6,170 nt of DNA, taken from NCBI GenBank assembly GCA_023144675.1, contig JAGLFE010000046.1, forward strand, positions 1 through 6,170, written 5' to 3'. The notes under the pieces were generated by a model, which searched no databases, had not been told where the DNA came from, and worked only from the letters and a program-made list of their open reading frames with translations. The stretch's first letter is position 1. Each line of letters begins with the position of its first letter. Made by a program: the position numbers and the translations under genes. Positions 1 to 5,790 of the stretch are shown one piece after another. The DNA is from Thiomargarita sp. (GTDB lineage: Bacteria > Pseudomonadota > Gammaproteobacteria > Beggiatoales > Beggiatoaceae).

Positions 1-55
1 ATATTTACGTTGAAACCAAGCAAATGTTCGTTCCATTTAAACTTTAGTGGGATAG

Positions 56-544
56 GTTCATATACAATCGTGGGAAACCCTTATCCCTTTAATAGTAGTG
101 ATTATTAAAGTATTTGGTGGTTTCATTTATATATGGTATGTGGTAGTGTTTATTGCAATGGGATTTGGATTAGTTAATACTCTGTTAATGGCTATTTTTG
201 AGCGTGTTCGTGAATTTGGCTTATTCCAAGCATTGGGTATGAAACCACATTGGATTGTTGGGCAAGTTTTGTTTGAATCGTTATTTTTGCTGTTTATGGG
301 ACTAATATTAGGTAATATTATGGGGTGGTTGACTTTATATTTAACTGCTGGAGGCTTAGATTTTTCTCAATATGCGGCTGGTTATGAGATGGTGGAGATT
401 AGCAGTATTATTTATCCAGTATTAGATATAAAAGATGCCATTATCGCTAATGTATTAGTTATTACACTGGGAATTATTGCGAGTTTATATCCAGCCTGGC
501 AAGCAGTGCAACATATACCAGTGGAAGCTATTAAACGGATATAA
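56..544 (+). pseudogene. 3' part of an FtsX/MacB-type ABC transporter permease, 5'-truncated or frameshifted
   Basis: This frame encodes the C-terminal FtsX domain of an ABC permease of the MacB/LolC-LolE type, an inner-membrane subunit that works with an ATPase on lipoprotein or exported substrates. Counting from a GTG at 98 (148 residues), membrane segments lie near residues 10-34, 57-82 and 113-133. The motif ERVREFGLFQALGMKP (35-50) is the conserved cytoplasmic coupling segment after the first helix, and the protein ends in the typical SLYPAWQA...IPVEAIKRI. Family members have roughly 400 residues, so the N-terminal membrane segment and the large periplasmic domain are absent. Family-like sequence (SWETLIPLI) already occurs at 68-94 in the same frame, before any start codon. 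That frame is closed by TAG at 53-55 and further stops at 38 and 11. I infer a gene remnant or a frameshift near 50-105. If translated at all, the start would be GTG 98, which has no clear ribosome binding site. No ATPase partner is in the window. Confidence 0.7.
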
Positions 545-597
545 GCTAAATATAACGATTTAGGGTAGTCCTAAACAAAGTAGTGGTAAATAATTAT

Positions 598-630
598 GTA
601 GCTTGGGTTAGCAGCAAAACGTAACCCAAC
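598..630. repeat. REP-like palindrome of the GTTGGGTTACG type
   Basis: The arm TTGGGTTA at 603-610 pairs perfectly with TAACCCAA at 622-629 (8 bp) around an 11-base loop. The flanking GTAGC at 598-602 and the loop's GC...ACG bases also fit the widespread interspersed palindrome with the sense GTAGGTTGGGTTAGC...GTAACCCAAC, which I recall from many proteobacteria and cyanobacteria, including Beggiatoa relatives. It lies between two convergent genes, a usual place for such elements. No T-run follows on either strand, so it is not a standard intrinsic terminator, though it could protect the lepB mRNA 3' end. The family assignment is from memory; the palindrome itself is directly visible. Confidence 0.65.
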
Positions 631-643
631 ATTATTCAATGTT
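628..643. repeat. Small perfect inverted repeat next to the REP-like element
   Basis: AACATT at 628-633 and AATGTT at 638-643 form a 6-bp perfect stem with a 4-base loop. It overlaps the right end of the REP-like palindrome by two bases, so the two hairpins would compete at their junction. It is AT-rich and has no T-tract on either side. Function unknown. Confidence 0.35.
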
Positions 644-647
644 TTAA

Positions 648-669
648 GTCGAATTACATTGCACTCGAC
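648..669. repeat. Second short palindrome (GTCGA...TCGAC)
   Basis: GTCGA at 648-652 pairs with TCGAC at 665-669 around a 12-base centre. It looks like a decayed second member of the same class of interspersed palindromes, set head-to-tail about 18 bases after the first. A further TAACCCAA at 678-685 is again complementary to the arm at 603-610, so 603-685 may be one composite element. The assignment as a mobile or REP-type repeat is an inference. Confidence 0.4.
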
Positions 670-710
670 CTATATTTTAACCCAATCACTAAATTATGCA
701 GAACTAAATT

Positions 711-1607
711 TTACTCAATTGTTGTTCCAATACGTTGCCAACTAATACCACCATTTTTCCAATCCCAATTCATCCAGATAAAAAATGCTTTACCAATTAA
801 ATTAGCTTCTGGAACGTAACCCCAAACTCGGCTATCTTTACTATTATCCCGATTATCTCCAAAAACAAAATATTTATCAGCGGGAACTACCCATTTATCT
901 ATTGGATCGTAGGATAATTTCTCTTCAGTTATCACCAAAATATTATGATCTAAATCTTCTGCAAGATGTTCAATACGTTGCTCACTACCTGTCATATTAC
1001 TACCGCCTCCGACACCAACATATCGATGTTGTTCCATAGTTTGCGTCATAGGTTCTCCGTTGATATAAATTACTTTGCTATTATAATTATATTCCACAAT
1101 ATCGCCTGGCAAGCCAATTATCCGTTTTATAAAAGGGGTATTAACAGGTGTTGTATCTCCAATTGGGCTAATATGTAAATTATCTCCATTTGGACCAGGA
1201 TAACGAAATACAACTACATCACCACGTTCTGGTTTATTTATTTCAATCACTTTACTATTTAAAACTGGTAACCGAATACCATAATAAAATTTATTAACTA
1301 AAATAAAATCCCCAATCAATAAAGTTGGCATCATAGAACCAGATGGAATACGAAAAGGTTCGACAATAAAGGAACGCAATCCCAATACAATAATAAACAC
1401 TGGAAATAGCGAACGTGCTAAATCAACAAGAACGGGAGTATTTTCAGTTGCTATTTTTTCTAAATCTACTTTAGATATGGATAATTTTGCTTTTTCTATC
1501 GTCTTTTTTCTTTTTGATTCTAAAAAAACTTTATCATATAACCAAATTATTCCGGTAATAAACGATAGCAATACTAAAATTGCTGCTAAATCCCAAGTTC
1601 CATTCAT
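711..1607 (-). CDS. lepB: Signal peptidase I
   Basis: Inner-membrane serine protease that removes signal peptides from proteins exported by Sec or Tat, with its active site on the periplasmic side. The 298 residues show two N-terminal membrane segments (about 7-25 and 66-82) separated by a basic cytoplasmic loop (KRKK at 32-35). The conserved boxes follow: PSGSMMPTLLIGD with the nucleophile Ser91; RGDVVVFRYPG at 128-138; FIKRIIGLPGD with the general base Lys161; and FGDNRDNSKDSRVWGYV at 249-265. All catalytic residues are present. It is slightly shorter than the E. coli enzyme (324 residues), and the region between the Lys and GDNRDN boxes has no cysteines, hence no counterpart of the E. coli disulfide there. 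The ATG is 28 bp after the lepA stop and the N-terminus MNGTWDLAAILVLL fits the family, although no good Shine-Dalgarno is visible. It is the last gene of the cluster. Confidence 0.97.
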   Translation of the reverse strand: MNGTWDLAAILVLLSFITGIIWLYDKVFLESKRKKTIEKAKLSISKVDLEKIATENTPVLVDLARSLFPVFIIVLGLRSFIVEPFRIPSGSMMPTLLIGDFILVNKFYYGIRLPVLNSKVIEINKPERGDVVVFRYPGPNGDNLHISPIGDTTPVNTPFIKRIIGLPGDIVEYNYNSKVIYINGEPMTQTMEQHRYVGVGGGSNMTGSEQRIEHLAEDLDHNILVITEEKLSYDPIDKWVVPADKYFVFGDNRDNSKDSRVWGYVPEANLIGKAFFIWMNWDWKNGGISWQRIGTTIE

Positions 1608-1610
1608 AAT

Positions 1611-1630
1611 TTTTAATTTATTTTAATTTA
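1611..1630. repeat. Perfect 10-bp tandem duplication in the lepA-lepB spacer
   Basis: TTTTAATTTA occurs twice back to back (1611-1620 and 1621-1630), filling most of the 28-bp gap between the lepA stop and the lepB start. It occupies the place where a lepB ribosome binding site would lie and contains no Shine-Dalgarno-like purine run on the minus strand. The simplest reading is a slippage-type duplication in AT-rich DNA. Confidence 0.6.
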
Positions 1631-1635
1631 AAAGG

Positions 1636-3429
1636 TTATTTTTTCTCAACTTCTAATACAGCTAAAAACGCATCTTGCGGAATAATAACAGAACCAACCT
1701 TTTTCATCCGCTTTTTGCCTTCTTTTTGTTTTTCCAGTAATTTTCTTTTACGACTAATATCACCACCATAACATTTTGCCGTAACATTTTTACGAAATGC
1801 TTTAACAGTTTGGCGAGCAATAATTTGACCACCAATAGCTGATTGTATTGCTACATCAAACATCTGTCTAGGTATTACTTCTTTCATACGTTTAACCAAT
1901 GCTTTACCATGCAAGATACTTTTATTTTTATGCACAATAATAGACAGCGCATCAACCCGTTCGCCATTAATCAAAATATCTAGTTTAACCAAATTCGCGG
2001 CTTGAAAACGTAAAAAAGTATAATCCAAAGAGGCAAATCCACGTGAAACCGATTTAAGTTTATCAAAAAAATCCAACACCATTTCACTGAGCGGTAATTC
2101 ATAGATCAATGATACTTGTGAAGCGGTGTAATATAATTTTTTCTGCACGCCACGTTTTTCTATACAAAGGTTAATAATATTACCCAAAAATTCTTGTGGC
2201 AATAGCATATTAGCTTCCACAATCGGTTCGCGCATTTCAGCTATTTGACCAATCGCTGGTAAATTTGAAGGATTGTCAACCATCGTAATATCACCTGCGG
2301 TCGTCAATATTTCGTAAATAACTGTTGGGGCAGTGGTAATTAAATCTAAGTTATATTCACGTTCTAAACGTTCTTGTATAATTTCCTTATGCAGCATTCC
2401 TAAAAAGCCACATCTAAAACCAAAACCTAATGCTTGCGAAGTTTCAGGTTCATAATGCAACGAGGCATCATTGAGACGTAATTTAGCTAAAGCTTCTCGC
2501 AATGATTCATAGTCACTAGCATCAGTAGGAAACATTCCAGAAAAAACCCGAGGTTGAATCGCTTTAAATCCAGACAAAGGTTGTTCAATTGGGTGATTAG
2601 CATCAGTTAAAGTATCGCCAACGGGGGCAGCATCAATATCTTTAATACTTGCTACCATAAATCCAACTTCACCCGCCGCTAAAACTTTACAATCTTGCCG
2701 TTTAGGAGTAAAAATACCGACTCTTTCAACCTGAACTCGCCGTCCAGTTGACATAATTAAGATTTTTTGCTTGACTTGTAGCCGACCTTCCATAACCCGC
2801 ACCAGCGAAACTACACCGAGATAATTATCAAACCAAGAATCAATAATCAATGCTTTTAAAGGTGCATCAATATCACCTTCAGGAGCTGGAATTTGCTTTA
2901 TTAAAGCTTCAAGCAAATCATCAACTCCTAAACCTGTTTTAGCACTAACATGAATAGCATTTTCGGCTTCGATGCCAATAATTTCTTCTATTTGTTTAAT
3001 GACACGTTTTGGTTCAGACGCTGGCAAGTCAATTTTATTTAGCACTGGCATTACTTCTAAGCCCTGTTCAATGGCGGTATAGCAATTGGCAACACTTTGC
3101 GCTTCCACCCCCTGCGCCGCATCAACTACTAATAATGCGCCTTCACAAGCGGCTAAAGAACGAGATACTTCATAAGAAAAATCAACATGCCCAGGAGTAT
3201 CAATAAAGTTAAGTTGGTAAGTTTCACCATCTTTGGCTGTATAATTTAAGCTAACACTTTGAGCTTTAATAGTAATGCCTCGTTCTCGTTCTATATCCAT
3301 CGAATCTAAAACTTGTTGAGACATTTCTCTATCAGTTAAACCACCACAGCTTTGAATAAACCGATCAGCTAACGTAGATTTGCCATGATCAATATGAGCA
3401 ATGATAGAAAAATTACGAATATGTTTCAT
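1636..3429 (-). CDS. lepA: Elongation factor 4 (ribosome back-translocating GTPase LepA)
   Basis: Translational GTPase that binds the 70S ribosome and is implicated in back-translocation, initiation or 30S assembly; it is cytosolic with a membrane-associated pool. At 597 residues it is full length (E. coli 599). Every G-domain motif is visible: P-loop AHIDHGKS at 11-18, switch I RERGITIK at 48-55, DTPGH at 77-81 with the catalytic His81, NKID at 131-134 and SAKTG at 162-166. Domain II follows from about 190, an EF-G-like domain includes GFGFRCGFLGMLHKE (335-349), and another includes LPLSEMVLDFFDKLKS (445-460). The LepA-specific C-terminal domain carries YGGDISRKRKLLEKQK (554-569), which sets it apart from EF-G. 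The ATG at 3427-3429 gives the standard MKHIRNFSIIAHIDHG N-terminus. Its Shine-Dalgarno is weak: the nearest purine run, GGAA, is about 15 bases upstream. It lies 42 bp after the glutaredoxin-like gene and 28 bp before lepB, the usual lepA-lepB pairing. Confidence 0.98.
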   Translation of the reverse strand: MKHIRNFSIIAHIDHGKSTLADRFIQSCGGLTDREMSQQVLDSMDIERERGITIKAQSVSLNYTAKDGETYQLNFIDTPGHVDFSYEVSRSLAACEGALLVVDAAQGVEAQSVANCYTAIEQGLEVMPVLNKIDLPASEPKRVIKQIEEIIGIEAENAIHVSAKTGLGVDDLLEALIKQIPAPEGDIDAPLKALIIDSWFDNYLGVVSLVRVMEGRLQVKQKILIMSTGRRVQVERVGIFTPKRQDCKVLAAGEVGFMVASIKDIDAAPVGDTLTDANHPIEQPLSGFKAIQPRVFSGMFPTDASDYESLREALAKLRLNDASLHYEPETSQALGFGFRCGFLGMLHKEIIQERLEREYNLDLITTAPTVIYEILTTAGDITMVDNPSNLPAIGQIAEMREPIVEANMLLPQEFLGNIINLCIEKRGVQKKLYYTASQVSLIYELPLSEMVLDFFDKLKSVSRGFASLDYTFLRFQAANLVKLDILINGERVDALSIIVHKNKSILHGKALVKRMKEVIPRQMFDVAIQSAIGGQIIARQTVKAFRKNVTAKCYGGDISRKRKLLEKQKEGKKRMKKVGSVIIPQDAFLAVLEVEKK

Positions 3430-3471
3430 ATTTATTTAAGCAATTCCATTAACAGCAAATTTTTAATAAAT

Positions 3472-3714
3472 TTATACATCCAAATAGGCTAATAAAGCAT
3501 TTTGGTCTAAATAATAATGACAAATTTCCTGTTCTCCAGCAGCTAGTAATGGTATCCATTCGTTATAACGTTGTTTCAATTGCTTATCTGTATCAATATT
3601 TATAATGTTAAAACTAAATGAATACCGTTGCTGTAATTTGTTTAATGCGTCTTGCATTTCTTCACAAAGATGACATCCAGTTCTGCTATAAAGTGTTAAA
3701 ACTGGAGACAACAT
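3472..3714 (-). CDS. Glutaredoxin-like thioredoxin-fold protein (DUF836 type)
   Basis: An 80-residue single-domain protein that starts with the beta strand LTLYSRTGCHLCEEM. The redox motif is C14-H-L-C17 at the start of the first helix, and the cis-proline loop is WIPLL (Pro55), as in glutaredoxin-like DUF836 proteins. A third cysteine is at 65. No signal peptide is present, so it should act in the cytosol as a thiol-disulfide reductase; its partner is unknown. The ATG lies only 2 bp after the degP stop and no separate Shine-Dalgarno is evident, so translation is probably coupled to degP by termination-reinitiation. Small glutaredoxin-like genes of this type are known next to mucD/lepA in other gammaproteobacteria, which supports the assignment. 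The family is clear; the physiological substrate cannot be read from the sequence. Confidence 0.88.
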   Translation of the reverse strand: MLSPVLTLYSRTGCHLCEEMQDALNKLQQRYSFSFNIINIDTDKQLKQRYNEWIPLLAAGEQEICHYYLDQNALLAYLDV

Positions 3715-3716
3715 TT

Positions 3717-5144
3717 TTATTCAGCCACTTTTTTAGGAATTTTAAGAGCTAAAAACCGTGGCGAACCGTTACGATAAACCAATACTGGTACAGTTATCTC
3801 ACCAAGTTGCTCCAATATTTCCTTAAAATGATTCACGTTGTCAATATTAATGCTATTAAACATCATAATAACATCATCTGCATAAATATTAGCATCTTGA
3901 GCTGGACCAAAATTAACTTCATTTACTAACACTCCGCCTTCATTAATACCCAATTGTTTCCTTTTTTCTGCAGTTAAATCTATAATAGATAAACCAAGGC
4001 GAACACTGGTAATTGATTTTTCACCATTTTTAGACATAGAAATTTGAATATCATCTTCTGCGGGCAATTCGCCAATATGAATAAAAAATTCAACTTCTTT
4101 TCCCTGTCTAATCACAGTAACAGGTACATCTGATTCAACTTTAGTATTGCCAACTATGGGCGGTAAATCTGCTGAACGTTCTACATCGTTATTATTAAAT
4201 TTAATAATAATATCACCAATTTGAAAATCAGATTTTGCAGCTGGACTATTTGGCAACACTTTTGCAATTAAAGCTCCTTTGGGTTTTTTCATACCGAAAG
4301 ATTGGGCTAAATCATGAGTTACGTCTTGAATTAAAACGCCAAGCCAACCACGTGATACTTTACCTGTTGCTTTTAATTGTTCAACTACGTTAATCATTAC
4401 ATCAACTGGAATTGCAAAGGATAAACCCATAAACCCACCACTGCGAGTATAAATTTGTGAATTTACGCCAATAACTTCGCCTTTTAAATTAAATAAAGGA
4501 CCGCCCGAATTACCTGGATTAATTGCTACATCAGTTTGAATAAATGGAACATAGGTATCGCTAGGTAAACTGCGTCCTTTAGCACTAACAATGCCCGCTG
4601 TTACCGAATGTTCAAATCCAAAAGGTGAGCCAATTGCTAACACCCATTCTCCTACTTTTAGATTGCTAGAAGTGCCTAATTTCACAGTTGGCAAATTGGT
4701 GGCAGCCACTTTTAATAAAGCTACATCGCTTCTTTTATCAGTTCCAATTAATTCAGCAACAAATTCACGCCTATCAGTTAATCGCACAATAATTTCATCG
4801 GCTTCATCAATAACATGATTATTCGTTATTACATAACCATCTTCGGAAATAATAAAACCAGAACCTAATGAAGTAGAAGGAAGTCCTTCATTATATGAAT
4901 TTTTTTCATCAAAAAAGCGTTTGAAAAAATCATGAAATGGACTATCTTCTGGCAATCCTGGTATTTCATGAGAATCAAATTTTTCTTTGTTCTCTTTTTT
5001 AGTCGTAGTACTAATATTCACTACCGCTGGACTGTATTTTTCTGCTAATTCAGTAAAATCGGGTAGCGGCATAGCCATTATTGTAGTGATTGGCATGAAG
5101 AATGACCATGCAATAACTAAAATACTTATAAAATTGCGTTTCAT
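3717..5144 (-). CDS. mucD: Periplasmic serine endoprotease/chaperone, Do family (DegP/MucD)
   Basis: HtrA-family S1C protease that degrades or refolds misfolded envelope proteins in the periplasm. The 475 residues begin with a signal peptide (basic MKR, hydrophobic core about 5-19, probable cleavage after Ala24). The mature protein opens with LPDFTELAEKYSPAVVNIS and contains the LA-loop segment DSPFHDFFKRFFDE (67-80). The catalytic triad is His110 (TNNHV), Asp140 (KRSDVALLK) and Ser213 (NPGNSGGP). PDZ1 spans about 265-360 with carboxylate-binding loop RGWLGV; PDZ2 spans about 382-470 with RLGLSI. Length and domain order are typical of MucD/DegP, and the triad indicates an active enzyme. The ATG at 5142-5144 has a clear AAGGAG ten bases upstream. 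Its position just after rseC corresponds to mucC-mucD in Pseudomonas. degP is an alternative name; the neighbourhood favours mucD. Confidence 0.95.
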   Translation of the reverse strand: MKRNFISILVIAWSFFMPITTIMAMPLPDFTELAEKYSPAVVNISTTTKKENKEKFDSHEIPGLPEDSPFHDFFKRFFDEKNSYNEGLPSTSLGSGFIISEDGYVITNNHVIDEADEIIVRLTDRREFVAELIGTDKRSDVALLKVAATNLPTVKLGTSSNLKVGEWVLAIGSPFGFEHSVTAGIVSAKGRSLPSDTYVPFIQTDVAINPGNSGGPLFNLKGEVIGVNSQIYTRSGGFMGLSFAIPVDVMINVVEQLKATGKVSRGWLGVLIQDVTHDLAQSFGMKKPKGALIAKVLPNSPAAKSDFQIGDIIIKFNNNDVERSADLPPIVGNTKVESDVPVTVIRQGKEVEFFIHIGELPAEDDIQISMSKNGEKSITSVRLGLSIIDLTAEKRKQLGINEGGVLVNEVNFGPAQDANIYADDVIMMFNSINIDNVNHFKEILEQLGEITVPVLVYRNGSPRFLALKIPKKVAE

Positions 5145-5154
5145 CTAAAAATTG

Positions 5155-5160
5155 CTCCTT
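5155..5160 (-). promoter_or_regulatory. Ribosome binding site of degP/mucD
   Basis: On the minus strand AAGGAG lies ten bases before the ATG at 5144. It is the strongest Shine-Dalgarno in the window and fixes this start. The downstream glutaredoxin, lepA and lepB starts have only weak sites or none. Confidence 0.85.
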
Positions 5161-5202
5161 TTTTATTATATGTGATTATATAATATTGAATAAATGAATT
5201 TG

Positions 5203-5230
5203 TTATAATAACTTATTTTTAAGAAATTCC
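5203..5230 (-). promoter_or_regulatory. Possible sigma-E-like promoter upstream of degP
   Basis: On the minus strand GGAATTT (5230 to 5224) matches the sigma-E -35 consensus GGAACTT at six of seven positions. After a 16-base spacer comes TATAA (5207 to 5203), which shares three of five positions with the sigma-E -10 TCTGA. It sits about 60 bases before the degP start, inside the 144-bp rseC-degP gap, a length that suggests degP has its own promoter. Two TATAAT hexamers (5175-5180 and 5165-5170) lack a convincing -35 partner. The DNA is very AT-rich, so chance matches are likely; the sigma-E reading is supported mainly by the known stress regulation of degP/mucD genes. Confidence 0.3.
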
Positions 5231-5288
5231 AATATTTGTTTTACTAAAATTGGTTCTTAATTGCCAAAATTTTTTGAATGGTTTAAAT

Positions 5289-5732
5289 TCAATCTTTAAA
5301 GATAATTGGTTGATGATGTGGATGCTTGGCGATAGAAATGCTAATATATTTAACCCAAATTAAACTGGTAAATAAACCTATTAATCCTGCTAATATAGTT
5401 AGTAATTCGTAATTAGGCAAATTAAATATTTTAACTGATAATTGATATACTATTATTCCTATAAATAATCCTAATAATGGAAATAAATACATCAATAATG
5501 CACTTTTAAGAAATATATTTTCTTTTATGCCTATTGCTACCTGATCGCCTACGTTTATATTTCCATAATGGATGGCTTTAATTTCAGTATTTCTTTGTCC
5601 TAAAATTGAAGCTAAACTTGCTGTACCACAATCTTTTTCAGCAGTGCATTGATGACAAGCATTAGTACGTTTTATTCGTACCATGGCAAATTGTTTATCA
5701 ACAGTAATCACAGTTCCATATTCTTTTAACAT
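5289..5732 (-). CDS. rseC: SoxR-reducing / sigma-E regulatory protein RseC (MucC)
   Basis: Inner-membrane protein of the RseC/MucC family, which modulates sigma-E activity and in some bacteria takes part in reducing the SoxR iron-sulfur cluster. The 147 residues start with the cytoplasmic domain (LKEYGTVITVDKQFAMVRI). The cysteine cluster C26-x2-C29-x5-C35-G follows, with the same spacing as in E. coli RseC. Two membrane segments lie at about 75-97 (LKSALLMYLFPLLGLFIG region) and 109-129. The C-terminus HQPIIFKD resembles the conserved family end. The start ATG at 5730-5732 has AAAAGG six bases upstream, a usable Shine-Dalgarno. It is the first gene of the minus-strand cluster: rpoE, rseA and rseB, its usual upstream partners, are not adjacent, and a divergent gene begins only 58 bp away. 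Confidence 0.93.
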   Translation of the reverse strand: MLKEYGTVITVDKQFAMVRIKRTNACHQCTAEKDCGTASLASILGQRNTEIKAIHYGNINVGDQVAIGIKENIFLKSALLMYLFPLLGLFIGIIVYQLSVKIFNLPNYELLTILAGLIGLFTSLIWVKYISISIAKHPHHQPIIFKD

Positions 5733-5790
5733 ATTTTACCTTTTTTTAAATATCTATTTTAACCTTAATTGGCATCAATTTTAAACAAAT
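5733..5790. promoter_or_regulatory. Divergent intergenic region between rseC and an uncharacterised gene
   Basis: These 58 bp separate two genes transcribed away from each other, so promoters for both must lie here or reach into the coding starts. Only the rseC ribosome binding site (AAGG, complement of 5739-5742) is clear. The minus strand has a TAAAAT that could serve as a -10 but no matching -35. No consensus promoter is convincing and no operator palindrome is visible. Confidence 0.35.

Noticed and set aside
559..575. TTTAGG/CCTAAA hairpin as a terminator for the permease gene or for lepB
   Set aside because: The stem has only six base pairs, four of them A-T, and no T-run follows on either strand; too weak to call an intrinsic terminator.
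598..685. Palindrome cluster as a CRISPR array or insertion sequence end
   Set aside because: There are no regularly spaced direct repeats with unique spacers, no transposase fragment and no target-site duplication that I can identify.
966..1178. Open frame on the plus strand inside lepB
   Set aside because: It lies fully antisense to the conserved catalytic region of lepB, has no recognisable motif and no ribosome binding site; it is a shadow of the real gene.
3009..3206. Open frame on the plus strand inside lepA
   Set aside because: Antisense to the G domain of lepA, low-complexity translation and no start signal.
4591..4818. Open frame on the plus strand inside degP
   Set aside because: Antisense to the protease domain between the catalytic His and Ser; the reading frame follows from degP codon usage.
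5165..5180. Two perfect TATAAT hexamers upstream of degP as a sigma-70 promoter
   Set aside because: No TTGACA-like -35 box at 16-18 bases from either and no extended -10; such hexamers are common by chance at this base composition.
5274..5292. TTGAAT/ATTCAA hairpin overlapping the rseC stop as a terminator
   Set aside because: All but one pair in the stem are A-T, and on the minus strand it is followed by an A-run rather than a T-run; expected by chance in such AT-rich DNA.
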